Source: a virus
IMG/VR virus record: IMGVR_UViG_3300006790_000029
Coordinates: 1 to 48,947 of that record
DNA length: 48,947 bases
Reading direction: 5' to 3' (one strand)
Each line of letters opens with the position of its first letter. The first letter of the stretch is position 1. The notes below the pieces were generated by a model that saw nothing but the letters and a program-made list of their open reading frames with translations, searched no databases and was not told where the DNA came from. Positions 17,501 to 27,900 of this stretch are shown one piece after another. A program made the position numbers and the translations under genes.

Positions 17501-20500
17501 TCTTCTCCCCTACTAGATATAGGAACTAAACCATTTTTAACAAATCCATCTCTATATAAGTTCCAAATTACATTTCCACTTATAAAACCATATATTCCTT
17601 TAACGCCCCATTTTTGTCTACCTGTTTCTGTTTTACCAAGTTTAATAGGTCTGTATATATCTTTAGCTTTCATCATGCTAAAAAAGTTTTTAGTTATAAA
17701 TCTAGTATAAAATCTTTTTAATCCAACTTCTGGTCTAGTATTACCATCAAATCCTTTTGGACCAGTTGCTCTAAACTTTCCTATCTTTGGTTTTAATTTA
17801 CCATCTTTATCAAAAGTATCTTTTGTTTCAGATGCGGCTGCATATATAATACCTTCCCACTCTACAATATCGCCATTTACACTTTTGTTTGAAGTACCAC
17901 TATTTAAATTATGTACTGCATTAAAATATCTTCTAAATAATCTTCTTGGTGTTCCATCTCCACTTTTAATTTGTTCAGCTAAAGTAAATCCTTCAGGAGT
18001 AACTAAGTCAAAATCAGGGTCACTAAGAGCAATTAAAGAATTTTCAAAAGCATTCTCAGGGTCATCATTAATTAATTGTATAACAGTATCATTTATTTTT
18101 TGTGCTTTTTCAGGAGTAATGTTATAATTATATCTTACCCAAAATGTTCTAGCTATCTTTGTATAATCTTTTACACTTTGATCTGTGTTTTCAATATCAC
18201 CAGCAATATCTCCAATATTTTCTCTTACATATTCAAATGCATCTATAACAATAGTTTTAAACTCATCTTCCATTGCACTTTCACCTGTAAGAAAATCACC
18301 AATGCCTCTTGATATTTTATCCATAGTTCTTCTGTAAGTCTGTTTAAACTTAGAACTATTTAATTTTGTTTCGCTCCAAAGTCTCCAGTTATCAGCAAAA
18401 GGAGTTTTTTCCCAATATGGATTAGTCATTTCTACAAACTCTAAAAATTGAGATTCAGTAAGACCATACTTATCTTTTGCTTGTTTCCAAAGTCTATGCA
18501 TGTTTTTATCAAATCTTTTTTTCTGACCACCAGTAAGTCTTATTTCATTTGAACTAGCAGTAGAAAACAATTCAGTATCTTCATCACTATCTATATCAGT
18601 ATCATCTAAATCTTCAAATAAATCATTTATACCTCTTCCAGTAAATTCAATAACAGCTTCTTTTGCTTCTTCTTCTGTAAATCCTCCTTCATCTTCTTGC
18701 TGAGTTTCTTCTGTAGTTTCTTTAGTTTCTCTAATAATATTGTTTATATTTATTTTTACAGTTTCACTAGCATCCATATCTTCAGGGTCTACATAGTTTT
18801 CTGCGTCAGCTGATTGAACTAAACTTTCTATGTAGCCATCATCATCAGTTTCTATATCCTCTTTGACCTCACTCATTCCACCTGTTGTTTTATCAGTTTT
18901 AGGATCAAAAGATGCTTTTGGAGTAGAATCATTCTTTTTTATAAATTTTACAGTTATTTTGTTTTTAAACATATCTGAGTCGTCAGGCGAAACAAAAGCG
19001 TCATCGCTATTATAAACATCAGAAAATATTTCTTCTATTTTATTTTTAAATTTATTTAGTTGTTTTATATGAAAATCTAAATCTGATTTAATTTGAACAA
19101 TTAATTCTATTTTAGCCGCCCCCATAGACCCTTTGTCAACTTCAGTTGTACTAACAACTTTACTTCCTTGTAATATAGAAAATAAAGCTGGTTTTGGTTT
19201 TTTTAATGCACCTAAATATTTAGACATCCATTGTCTTGGAATATTATATTCATTTGAAAGTTCTCTTAAAGATTTTTCAGGTGATGTTTCTTGTTTTGTT
19301 TTTATTCTTTCTTTTCGTTCATTAATCATCTCCTCTAATTTTGCAATATCTTCTCTAATAAAATCTTTTTCTAATCCTGCACTTTCATTTTCAAGTTCTT
19401 TTAATTTTTTTTCTTTTCTTTTTTCAAGTTCACTTACTACAGTACTAAGGTCTTCAGCACTAATTTCATCTGAAGTGTTATCTTTAATTTCTTTTTGTTT
19501 AGTTTGTTGAGGCTCACCTTTTAATGATTTAATTAACTGCTCTTGTCTAGCAATAGCTTTTTTAACTGCTGATGTCTGTTTGCTAGTTTTATATAAGTTT
19601 AATTCTGTTTGAGCAGATTTAATTTTAACTTTATTTAAATTTTCTATAGCAGTATCATAAGGAGGGTCACCTTCTCCTAAGTCTTGTAATTCAAAATTTT
19701 TAATTTGAGCTTCAATATTGCTAATAGTTGATTTTAATTTTCTTAACTCAGTACTATATTGTTCTCTTTCTAATTTTACTTTAGGAGCTTGTGTTTGTTT
19801 TTGTACAGGCTTTGAACCTTTTTTAAATCCTTTTAATCCTTTTTGAAACTCCATTACTTCACTAGTCTGAGTAACAAATTGCATATTGCTAACACTAATT
19901 TTCTTTATTTGTTTATTAGGAAGTTCAACAACCATTATATTGTCTCTTCCTTCTTTTGATAAAGTTCCAATTATTTTAGCTTTTGTACCACCTAATGCTG
20001 GAGTTCTTAAAATAACATCCTTTCCAATAACAGGAACATTTTCTTTTTTCTGTTGTGTTTCTATTATTTTCTTTTGTCTTTTTTTAGCAATAGTATCAGG
20101 ATTACTTTCTTTTATTAAACGTCTTCTTCTTTCTTCAAGCTCTGCAATTCTATATCTTTTTTGATTTTCTGCGGCAACTGTTGGATTATTAGTTTCTTGT
20201 AACTCTCGTATTTCTAAATCAATATTATTTATTTCCATAAGAATAATGTCTCTTTCAACATTATTATTTAACTTATTATTGCCTTCATATGCTTCAATAC
20301 TTGCTTCATCAATATCAAATGATTCTTCACCAGGTAGTTCATCTATTTCTTCTGTAATATCTGTTTTAATTTCTGGGTAAGGATTATTCCAACCATAATC
20401 TTCTAACATTTCAGGAGAAGCACTTAATATTTCTTTTACATTTTTTTCTAAAAGAGCTTGAGGGTTACCAGCTAATATTTCAACTTCTCTTTGTTTTACT

Positions 20501-22161
20501 TCATCTACTGATACATCGTATTTATCAGCTATAGCTTGTTCGTAATTTTCATTAGCTAACATACCAACAATTAAATCATTGTCGTAACTTTTAGGAACTG
20601 CTCTTTCTTCAGCAGTTTTATTACTGCTTTCAAGTTCAGTATCAGTAAGAGTAACACCATCTGTAGTTTTATTTATACCCCTTACTGCATCGCCTATATC
20701 TGCAAAGCCTTTAAATGCAGTTCCATATATACTACCTATAATAGAACTTTCTATTATTTGTGGGATGCTTATATCATATTCAGGTATATTTAAACTTTTC
20801 ATATACTCTGCTGTAAATTCTTGACCACCTTCTGTTAAACCTTCAAATCCAGCTGCTGAGACATAAGGTTTTTTTGAAAGACTTGCAAACAAAGATTTAA
20901 CAACTGACTTTTTTGATTTAGGATTGTTAATAAGCTTATTTAAAGTACCAGCATATTTACCAAGAAAAATATCTCCAGCAGTATTTGCAACTTCTAAAGC
21001 TGTACTAAATCCACCATATCTCTTAGCAATACTTTCACTAGCTTGTCTAATCTCATCATCAGTCATTTGATCTATTGTTTTAGATACTCCGTTATTTAAT
21101 TGTATTGTAAAAAGTTCGTTAAATCTTTTTGGATTATATGTAGAATGATTAGGGTCTAACATAGTTTCTCTTAAAGATTTTGCTCTAGACTTTGACCTTT
21201 GATATTCCTCTTGAATATCTAAAACCATAGCACCTGATTCTTGCAAGTAACCTAATCCAAGACCTGTTGCTGCAGAACCACCTCTAACTAAAAAACTTGC
21301 TAAAGCAGTTTTAGGATTAGCCATCATTAAATTAGGAACACTAGATATTAAACTAGGTATTTGTTGAGGAAAACTAACAAAAGCATTATTCATTACATTC
21401 CATACAATCCTACCATAATCAGTGGCTTTAGTTGCGTCATTCCACATTTCTTCTGTAGACATTGTACCATAGCCTTTTGCCTGTGCTTGTTCTTTTGATT
21501 GCTTTCTTATTTGTTCAGAAATAACACCAAAATCTTTTCCCATAACTTCACCAAGACTTGGCATATTTAAATCAACACCAGCTGCCATACTAGACAACAT
21601 AGCATCTACATTCTCTCCCATACTAGGATATACTGAGTTATTAAAGTTTGATGTTTGTTGTTGAGCAAATCCTCTTATACCAGCTCTTGACCTATTCATA
21701 TATTCATTTAAAAGAAAATTGACATCGTTCTTACTTTTATCTGATAATGGTAAAGCTTCTGATTTTTTCTGTATTGTTTTAACTAAACCATACATATGGT
21801 CAGTCCAGTAATCCCTAGTCTCTTCTCTTCTACTTGCAGGTACTGTTTTTTCATAACTAGGAGATGTATTAAGATTTGCTTCTACAAATCGACCAATAGA
21901 ATTGTATAATTCTAAATCATCACTTGATTGAGTTCTATCTATATTGTGATAACTTTTACCATCAAACTTCATAGATGGTAAGCCTTGCTGATTTAATACA
22001 TCATTATAAGCAGTTATAAAATTTTCATATGGTTTATGTTTAGTTTTCTCATCTCCAAACTCAAGGAAAGGGTCAAACTCAATAGTTCTTAAACTGCTTT
22101 GAGGAACATCTAGTTCCCCTGGTATTTCATTTCTCTTTTTTTTCTGAATTGGTCTTAACAT
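14524..22161 (-). CDS. giant internal virion protein with RNA-polymerase-like double-psi-barrel motifs, 2545 aa
   Basis: This is the largest gene in the window, within the block of inner virion proteins. Residues ~280-330 are hydrophobic; ~600-1100 are Lys/Glu-rich coiled coil. Near the C-terminus are signatures resembling the two catalytic barrels of multisubunit-type RNA polymerases: DYKGRVNDK (K1973, K1979), like the paired lysines of the beta-type barrel; then RHP (R2028-P2030), ISP (P2057) and GDHDHDTAH (D2067, D2069, D2071). The order RxP...G...P...DxDxD and the P-to-D distance of 10 match the beta' pattern ending in NADFDGDQMAVH. Giant virion proteins of crAss-like phages carry such an injected polymerase; this one may too. 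Motif reading is direct; function is inferred. Confidence 0.6.
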   Translation of the reverse strand: MLRPIQKKKRNEIPGELDVPQSSLRTIEFDPFLEFGDEKTKHKPYENFITAYNDVLNQQGLPSMKFDGKSYHNIDRTQSSDDLELYNSIGRFVEANLNTSPSYEKTVPASRREETRDYWTDHMYGLVKTIQKKSEALPLSDKSKNDVNFLLNEYMNRSRAGIRGFAQQQTSNFNNSVYPSMGENVDAMLSSMAAGVDLNMPSLGEVMGKDFGVISEQIRKQSKEQAQAKGYGTMSTEEMWNDATKATDYGRIVWNVMNNAFVSFPQQIPSLISSVPNLMMANPKTALASFLVRGGSAATGLGLGYLQESGAMVLDIQEEYQRSKSRAKSLRETMLDPNHSTYNPKRFNELFTIQLNNGVSKTIDQMTDDEIRQASESIAKRYGGFSTALEVANTAGDIFLGKYAGTLNKLINNPKSKKSVVKSLFASLSKKPYVSAAGFEGLTEGGQEFTAEYMKSLNIPEYDISIPQIIESSIIGSIYGTAFKGFADIGDAVRGINKTTDGVTLTDTELESSNKTAEERAVPKSYDNDLIVGMLANENYEQAIADKYDVSVDEVKQREVEILAGNPQALLEKNVKEILSASPEMLEDYGWNNPYPEIKTDITEEIDELPGEESFDIDEASIEAYEGNNKLNNNVERDIILMEINNIDLEIRELQETNNPTVAAENQKRYRIAELEERRRRLIKESNPDTIAKKRQKKIIETQQKKENVPVIGKDVILRTPALGGTKAKIIGTLSKEGRDNIMVVELPNKQIKKISVSNMQFVTQTSEVMEFQKGLKGFKKGSKPVQKQTQAPKVKLEREQYSTELRKLKSTISNIEAQIKNFELQDLGEGDPPYDTAIENLNKVKIKSAQTELNLYKTSKQTSAVKKAIARQEQLIKSLKGEPQQTKQKEIKDNTSDEISAEDLSTVVSELEKRKEKKLKELENESAGLEKDFIREDIAKLEEMINERKERIKTKQETSPEKSLRELSNEYNIPRQWMSKYLGALKKPKPALFSILQGSKVVSTTEVDKGSMGAAKIELIVQIKSDLDFHIKQLNKFKNKIEEIFSDVYNSDDAFVSPDDSDMFKNKITVKFIKKNDSTPKASFDPKTDKTTGGMSEVKEDIETDDDGYIESLVQSADAENYVDPEDMDASETVKININNIIRETKETTEETQQEDEGGFTEEEAKEAVIEFTGRGINDLFEDLDDTDIDSDEDTELFSTASSNEIRLTGGQKKRFDKNMHRLWKQAKDKYGLTESQFLEFVEMTNPYWEKTPFADNWRLWSETKLNSSKFKQTYRRTMDKISRGIGDFLTGESAMEDEFKTIVIDAFEYVRENIGDIAGDIENTDQSVKDYTKIARTFWVRYNYNITPEKAQKINDTVIQLINDDPENAFENSLIALSDPDFDLVTPEGFTLAEQIKSGDGTPRRLFRRYFNAVHNLNSGTSNKSVNGDIVEWEGIIYAAASETKDTFDKDGKLKPKIGKFRATGPKGFDGNTRPEVGLKRFYTRFITKNFFSMMKAKDIYRPIKLGKTETGRQKWGVKGIYGFISGNVIWNLYRDGFVKNGLVPISSRGEDGKLILASITDETRNAQKNIKAFLREELKPFLKLKPDDESKDSPKWNKINRMFSNMLSPQYFNMKEQELFLHVFKGDFKLYQQHAIQRHLALKELFGSQYVFMKPEVIMKRIKIPFTPVTTSPSLPSRKVMYIDSATTSIRYVPNGGETANNKAITVPLQQMIDGEMQYIGDGQTLTSESVFAIEYPEHFGTDPDAKRAKTVQYVANGDNVHAAKHQEMTLDLGPDEYAEFVDQKGKVIATAIRDTNGHVELYNSESVRLDHLMTNDEAKIHEGDYTDMNTVHELPGTAIGMIQFSPPKQKNSSMFSSQLSYYIKDKLFQQAIMDKFDNIDQNAMSPKNIINRILKYANEGEAINKLLKEAALRFYDVVPQNIEELGNLGVGRHPSINQFLKEILKNKVLKPLADFKMNGSHLDFRADYKGRVNDKETIIGANPGLIKEVLSRAGNPSNLRTGEERLNFVNNWLKKNKFYTMIVRHPVASSVGYGLYRIKEIDPTIGDSFIISPREVKERFEGDHDHDTAHLVWLDDEFYGQLKKQLQPTKGLALSKYRSSNEARTLDNISGTLEMIDVMTYGETAIGEIVNTTRFAGALNSMFGRDGYLDFTFGGKLIRVKATPLDMIVKDDFVIDENGKPFEGKLEDLLRLYLQASVDHPKVLLLKDWKYSVTKIRDYLFYDPTNPDAPLPDEITEVLNQGFLKMVLGINSVVDNQRQSGGMAVDFDTLFNQSMMYSAFVEDRKGFLLEMFGEQDRDSDQKAKELLQGFDALLIDAKFAENSDQPTSLQEKISVSLATIIDRFPGGRQRFFNTHYDLSTEVHRLATRQTFQTFKDELADLADTSKDSNLKSAQVYAQQLGDSLAKLFESKKKNGETESISFLDKMTSKTWDYSKDFITFYNTWSKKFAVLDEANKKAATFFYLNGVIRGEIGSIRKDLRTMPPVKEFGETTLDPDIIREYFKNYNDILSNQYKDSKYLTSVRNNKVMSHNQMKKELGCGR

Positions 22162-22163
22162 AA

Positions 22164-23498
22164 TTACCTTAGAAAACTACTATTTGCTTGATTACGAGTT
22201 GTTGTACTATCTGTAGATAAAAAAGTTTGATTCATTATTGTATCTTTTGTATCAATTACATCTGACTTACCCCAATTACCACCAAAACCATAAATTTGTG
22301 GAGAATTATCGTAAGTATAATCTAGACTTTGAATAAGTTTATCTACCATTGATAATCCATGAACATGAGCATCTTTAGTAACTTGAGTTCCATCATTATA
22401 ATAATCTCTAATTATTTGTAATTGATCCATTACAGTTGCTCTATGCATTGGATGGTCAAAGTCTCTAATTATATCTCTTGCAGTTTTATCATCATCTATT
22501 GGTTTATTAGCATATTCATCTTGTGCTTCTCTTAATTTAGGAATACTCATTAATGCATCAATAAGGTCTAATTTATTCTCAAGTTCTCTTTGTACTTGAA
22601 AATTTGGTTCACTTCTTTCAGAGCCACCGCCATATCTTGTATTAAAACCACTTGTATATATTTTTTGTCTTTCTGCTAATTTTGGAGGTGCCATTGAAGA
22701 GTTTGGTGAAACAGTTTCTATATAAGTATCTATAGCATCACCAATATCTGAATCAAGTCCTTTAACTGTAGTAATATATCTGTTCATTGATTGACCAGAC
22801 ATAAATTGATTTTCTTCTGCTAAAGCTTTAGTACTTTTATCTAATCTACTTGTAAAGTTATTTACAAATTTTTGTAATCTATCTTGTATAGTAGGGTCTT
22901 CAGAACTTTGCATAGCTTTTGCAATAGCAACATTAACTCCACTTATTCCTTCTTTTTGATATATAGAAGGCAATGCTTGTGCAAAATCAAATTCAATTTG
23001 TCTTATATCTTCTTGTTGTAATTCATCTAATCTAGTAGCTAATTGACCAGATACATATTTATAACTTTCATCGTTTAACATATTAGTAGTTACTAATTTT
23101 TTAATATTATCTTGTATAGCAAATAAACCTTCTTTGTTATCATCATCATCTAATTTTCTAATTTGGTCAGTAACTGCATCAATACCTTCATTTCTTTTTT
23201 GTAAAAAGTTTTTATGATTTAATAAATTATTAACGCCTACTTCTAATACAGCTTTTGTTTGAGGTAGGAAAGCATCTGGCATATAATCTTTTAATATACC
23301 AATCTGTCTTTCTATGTTTTCAAAAGTATTATCTCTTTCTACTGCACTAAAAGCTTTTTCTACTTGTTGCTCAATAATTCTATCATTGTTTCTAGCTAAC
23401 TGAAAAACATTATTAGCACTTAGACTTGCAGTTTGCCCAGCATTTATTTGTTTTTCTTTTAATATTTGATTATTTATTCTATTTAATAAGTCAGACAT
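22164..23498 (-). CDS. helical internal virion protein, 444 aa
   Basis: The protein is almost entirely helical and rich in Gln, Asn, Asp and Glu (starts MSDLLNRINNQILKEK), with no hydrophobic segment or catalytic motif. It lies 2 bases upstream of the giant protein gene in the same operon. Podovirus inner-core proteins often come as one small and two large neighbours, which this arrangement resembles. A structural inner-core or ejection role is inferred from position. Confidence 0.5.
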   Translation of the reverse strand: MSDLLNRINNQILKEKQINAGQTASLSANNVFQLARNNDRIIEQQVEKAFSAVERDNTFENIERQIGILKDYMPDAFLPQTKAVLEVGVNNLLNHKNFLQKRNEGIDAVTDQIRKLDDDDNKEGLFAIQDNIKKLVTTNMLNDESYKYVSGQLATRLDELQQEDIRQIEFDFAQALPSIYQKEGISGVNVAIAKAMQSSEDPTIQDRLQKFVNNFTSRLDKSTKALAEENQFMSGQSMNRYITTVKGLDSDIGDAIDTYIETVSPNSSMAPPKLAERQKIYTSGFNTRYGGGSERSEPNFQVQRELENKLDLIDALMSIPKLREAQDEYANKPIDDDKTARDIIRDFDHPMHRATVMDQLQIIRDYYNDGTQVTKDAHVHGLSMVDKLIQSLDYTYDNSPQIYGFGGNWGKSDVIDTKDTIMNQTFLSTDSTTTRNQANSSFLR

Positions 23499-23506
23499 AC
23501 TATCAC

Positions 23507-24355
23507 CTATGAGTATTCATTTTCAAATTTAGTTGCTCTTAATACACCTCCAGTAATACCTGTAGGGTCTATAGCAGTTGAAGCAAGAGCAGCAACTTCA
23601 GTAAGAGTATTTCTAAGAGATTGTCTTTTAGCTTCTTTTACTTTTTTCATTTCGTTTTCAACACTTTTCATGCTTGAAGATATTCTATCTGTAGCACCTA
23701 ATGCTGTATCTTGCATATTATCTATTACTTCATTTAGTTTTAAACGCTGAGAATCAGCAGTTGCTTCTAACCTAGTGTTTATATCTTGTAATAAGTTTTC
23801 TTTTAAACCTTGTATTTGCCCACTATTAAAATCTGTATTTATATTTTCTATTTCTTGAAACTGACCTCTGTTTTGTCTCATTGTAGAAACAGCATCTGTT
23901 TGCATTCTTTGACTAAAGTCACTTTGTAATTCAAGTAAGTCAGAAGAAAATTGACCACCTATCTGAGTTTTTGCTGAACTCATTTCAGATAAAGCTTCTT
24001 CCATTTTGTCAATAGTTTTATCATATGCATCTTGACCTGCAATATAATTACTTACAGTCATAACACCTGCACCTACATTTAGTGCTTTATTTACGCTATC
24101 CATACCTATACCCATAAATAACGGATTATTACTTTGATTTTTACTTACAGTATCTGTATTTCCTGTGCCACCAACTAAAGATGGTTGCTTATTATTAGTT
24201 GTTTTAGTCATTAAACTGCTTAGACCTTGAGAAATATTTTGACCAACTTTTCCTAAGTAATCAACAATAGGACTTCCATTTTGCCCAAAAAGATTTCTAT
24301 TATTTTCTAATTCATTATTTAAATATTGATTATCAATAAGATCATTTGGTTCCAT
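23507..24355 (-). CDS. coiled-coil virion protein, 282 aa
   Basis: The start at 24355 follows AAAGGAGTACAAG; a longer frame to 24397 lacks a ribosome site. The N-terminus is Asn/Gly-rich (PNDLIDNQYLNNELENN), a Gly/Ala-rich patch follows near residue 95, and residues ~110-230 are coiled coil (DKTIDKMEEALSEM; MKSVENEMKKVKEAKRQ). It overlaps the upstream gene by 14 bases. It is probably a structural or ejection protein; no family recognised. Confidence 0.5.
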   Translation of the reverse strand: MEPNDLIDNQYLNNELENNRNLFGQNGSPIVDYLGKVGQNISQGLSSLMTKTTNNKQPSLVGGTGNTDTVSKNQSNNPLFMGIGMDSVNKALNVGAGVMTVSNYIAGQDAYDKTIDKMEEALSEMSSAKTQIGGQFSSDLLELQSDFSQRMQTDAVSTMRQNRGQFQEIENINTDFNSGQIQGLKENLLQDINTRLEATADSQRLKLNEVIDNMQDTALGATDRISSSMKSVENEMKKVKEAKRQSLRNTLTEVAALASTAIDPTGITGGVLRATKFENEYS

Positions 24356-24761
24356 CTTGTACTCCTTTATCTTCCTCTCCATAATTAAGTATATCACTCA
24401 TTGCTTTTTTTACTTCAGGGTCATTCATTGCATACAAGAGCTTTAAGCTTTCTAACTCTTCAAAATGCATTGAAAACTTATCGTTTATAGGTATTCTTTC
24501 ATTTTTATTAAACACATCTCTTGCAGAAGGTAATTTAGTATTATCTATCATCCCTGATATTTTTGCATTTTCAAAAACTGAATTATATCTTTTTTCAAAG
24601 TCTTTAAAATTTTTATTTCTAATTGCTTGTAATGATAAGAATGCATTAATCTCATCTACTCTTTGCATATTTTTTTTTGCTTGTTTAGCAGAATCTGAAG
24701 CTTCATCTAAAATGCTTCTAGTATCTCCTAATGCTTTATTGGCTATTCTTTGGTAACTCAT
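24342..24761 (-). CDS. hypothetical virion-region protein, 139 aa
   Basis: The ATG at 24761 lies one base after the upstream stop and is preferred; a GTG at 24773 would add 4 residues. The protein is helical (ILDEASDSAKQAKKNMQRVD) and has no recognised motif. It sits between the tail nozzle and the inner-core genes, so it may be a minor virion component. Function unknown. Confidence 0.5.
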   Translation of the reverse strand: MSYQRIANKALGDTRSILDEASDSAKQAKKNMQRVDEINAFLSLQAIRNKNFKDFEKRYNSVFENAKISGMIDNTKLPSARDVFNKNERIPINDKFSMHFEELESLKLLYAMNDPEVKKAMSDILNYGEEDKGVQDGTK

Positions 24762-24762
24762 A

Positions 24763-24927
24763 TTATTTCTCACTCATATTTATTTGATATATTTTACCAT
24801 TAAAGTTTATTTCTTTAACTAAACCTTTATTGCTTATAGCAATATTTTCTTGTGGATTAACAGCTGTATTACTGGTAATTGGTTGAGATTCGTGTCGTGA
24901 GGCTCTTATAGCTTTTTTATTTCTCAT
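24763..24927 (-). CDS. small hypothetical protein, 54 aa
   Basis: A short frame fills the gap between the nozzle gene and the 139-residue gene. Its ATG overlaps the nozzle stop (ATGA) and its stop lies one base before the next ATG, so the spacing alone supports translation. It starts MRNKKAIRASRHESQP and ends IYQINMSEK; basic N-terminus, beta-rich C-terminus. No family recognised. Confidence 0.55.
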   Translation of the reverse strand: MRNKKAIRASRHESQPITSNTAVNPQENIAISNKGLVKEINFNGKIYQINMSEK

Positions 24928-27900
24928 TTTATACTCTTTTCTCTGTATATAACAGATATGTCATGTAACTCAAAGTTTCTAAATGCAAGACCATTGTCTC
25001 CACTGCTTTTTATTCTAAGCTGAATCGTATGAACGTTTCTTCCACTAGACTTTGGATTAGGGGTTAATTTAATTGTATTATACCCACTTGGACTAGTAGT
25101 TAAATCGCTTGGGTCTACTGCTATAGCAACACTTTGTTTGTCTGCAAAGTATTCAAAACTTACTTTCCTTGCTCCAGACATTGTTCCTTTATATGTAAGG
25201 TATATAGCTTTTATATTTTTTCTTTGACCAATATCTGTTATTGAAAAATCTTTAGTTCTTATATCAAAAACTATAGTACTACTAGCACTATTATTTAATG
25301 AGTAACTATGAAAAGAAACAGCATTGCTACTATTTATACTTACTTGAGAAACTAAATTATCATGTAATTCTAAATTACTTCTTTTATTTGCAGAGTCATT
25401 TAATCCCTCATCAGACTTTGACCAAGACTCACCAACAATATTATATATCCAACCATTACCATTATCAGCATATATAATTATATGTTTTTCTTTTGGCTCA
25501 TATGCTATTGTAAATGCTTTTTCATCTGAGCTAACAGTAAGGTGTGATGCAAATACAGACCTTGATAATTTTTTATCAATTAAATTTACAACCTGTTCTC
25601 CATCGTAATGATATACACCATCAAGATTTACCCATGCAACACCTTTATTTGTATAGCATACACACTTACTACCAAAAACTCCCATATGTTTGTAAGTATC
25701 TTCAAGGTATTCTAATGTTTTTGTAGCATTAAGTAAATACATTGTATTGTGTTTATACACAAGTAATCTATCAGCATAAGAAGCTAATGCAGTTACTTCA
25801 TCACCATCATTAATATCCACATCTAAAAAGTTTTCTGAAGGTATTACATCAGGTTTATTCGGTAACGATTTGTATATTCTATCTCCATACAAGTTTCTTC
25901 TATAATTAGTTTCACCTTCAAATTTTTCCCATAATATATCTACATTACCATAATACATTCTTCTATTAAGACTTACTGCAGTTCTAAATCTAATTTCTTC
26001 TATAGTATTTAATGGGTCATAATTGTAACCAGCATTGATACTAAATGTATTAGACAGGCTAGGGTCTATAAATTGTAATGCAGTATGAGTATAATGATCA
26101 GTTGCAGTATCTCCTAATGACCAAGCATTTATAGATGTTCCTTGACTTTTAATAACACCTTTTTCAAAATCACATTTAGCTAAAAGAAATGGGTCATCAA
26201 TAACTTCTTCTTGTCTATCTTTATCATACTCTTTATAATAAATATTTGCACCAGTAATTCTTTTTCCTCTAGAACCAAATCCACCTGTAGAAAGTTCTCT
26301 TATTATTGTTTTTAAACCAAGTCGTTCATTTTGTAAAAATATACCATTCCTTTGATTACTAAATTCATAATAACCAGTTTCTTGAACTCTGTCATATACC
26401 CAACTATAATAAAATTTATAATTGCCATTCCAAGTTCCTCTTTTATCAACTACTTGTTTTATACTATCTATTGATATTACATCACTAGCTGCAGCAGTTA
26501 CTGAATAATTTAGCCTAACAATAAAATCAGGCAATGTACCTATAACAGGTGAGTTTTCAATATTAGATATTTTTGTAAGGTCTATAATAACATCTTTCCA
26601 GCCACCCCCTTTATTTTCGTTTAACCAATCAGTTCCTAATACATAAATAAGATTATTACTTGAAGAGCTATATGTATGGTCATCTGTTATAATAAATTCT
26701 ATACTAGTTAAAGATGAGTCATCTGGTATTGCTATTTTTGCAACTAATAAATTATCTGATGTTTGAAAATCAGTATTAAATAAATTATCCATTTCAATTC
26801 GATAACTACTAGCACCACTTACAAGTTTTAAATTAAAAAGTTTTAAGTCAGTAGCATCATCTGTAACAGTTGCTAAATGATGAAATAAATCTATATTAGT
26901 TATTTCTGCTATTTCATTTTGTGCTGTTTTTACTCCAACTCTATATTGAGTAGTATTATCAGGGTCATATATATTTAGCAACAAAAATCCTTGTTGGTCA
27001 TTATCAATTGAAGAAGGAGTTATCTGGTCTCCAATTGTTCCATCATCATTTACTTTATGCACTATAGGAGTAAAATCAGTATATTGCCAATTTACTCTAC
27101 TCCATCCGCTATTATTTTGTGCAAAAACTCCTTCAATTCTAATACTTTTATTTGCAACAGAACTGCTAAACTCAGAATCTTTTCCCCATACACTATCATA
27201 TGTTTCAGGCTTTACACTAATAAAAAAATAATTATAGCCTGTTGCTCCCTGAGCTGTTCCAATTTGATATGCATTAATATTACCAACTGATGTAACAACA
27301 CTTGAAGTAATGAATTGTTGGAATCCATCAGAACCTGCAATCGCTACTTCATTGTAAGTTGTTCCATATATATCATTCATTACTTCATTACCAACATCAG
27401 CAATTATACTTCCTATTTTAGTATGATTTTCTACTCTTGATACTTTTTCACTAGTCATTGAACCATTGCTATTTAAAACAAAAGATATAGGGTCTGATTC
27501 TCCAAATGCTAAAGTTTCTAATGCATCATTTTCTATAGCATCTATTTCTAATCCAAGAAAACCTCTTGTTGGATTATTACTAGCAGTTTCTATATTATCA
27601 TTAAATACAATTTTACCATTTGTTGGTTTTAAAATAGAAGAATCTTGAGTTATTTCAGATATAGTATTTGTTGTTGCATTAAAGTATTTACGACTTACCG
27701 CACCAAAAAACTTTGTACTATTAGTAGGCAAATAAGGACTACTTGAATTTAAACTAAATGACCCATCGCTATATCTAATTGCACCATCATATATTGCTAT
27801 AGAAGGATACAATATTCCAGTACTACTTAAATCAGTTATTGTTGCCCATGACCATGATGAACCATCATATTCTAATCTATATAATTTATTGCCATCAGAA

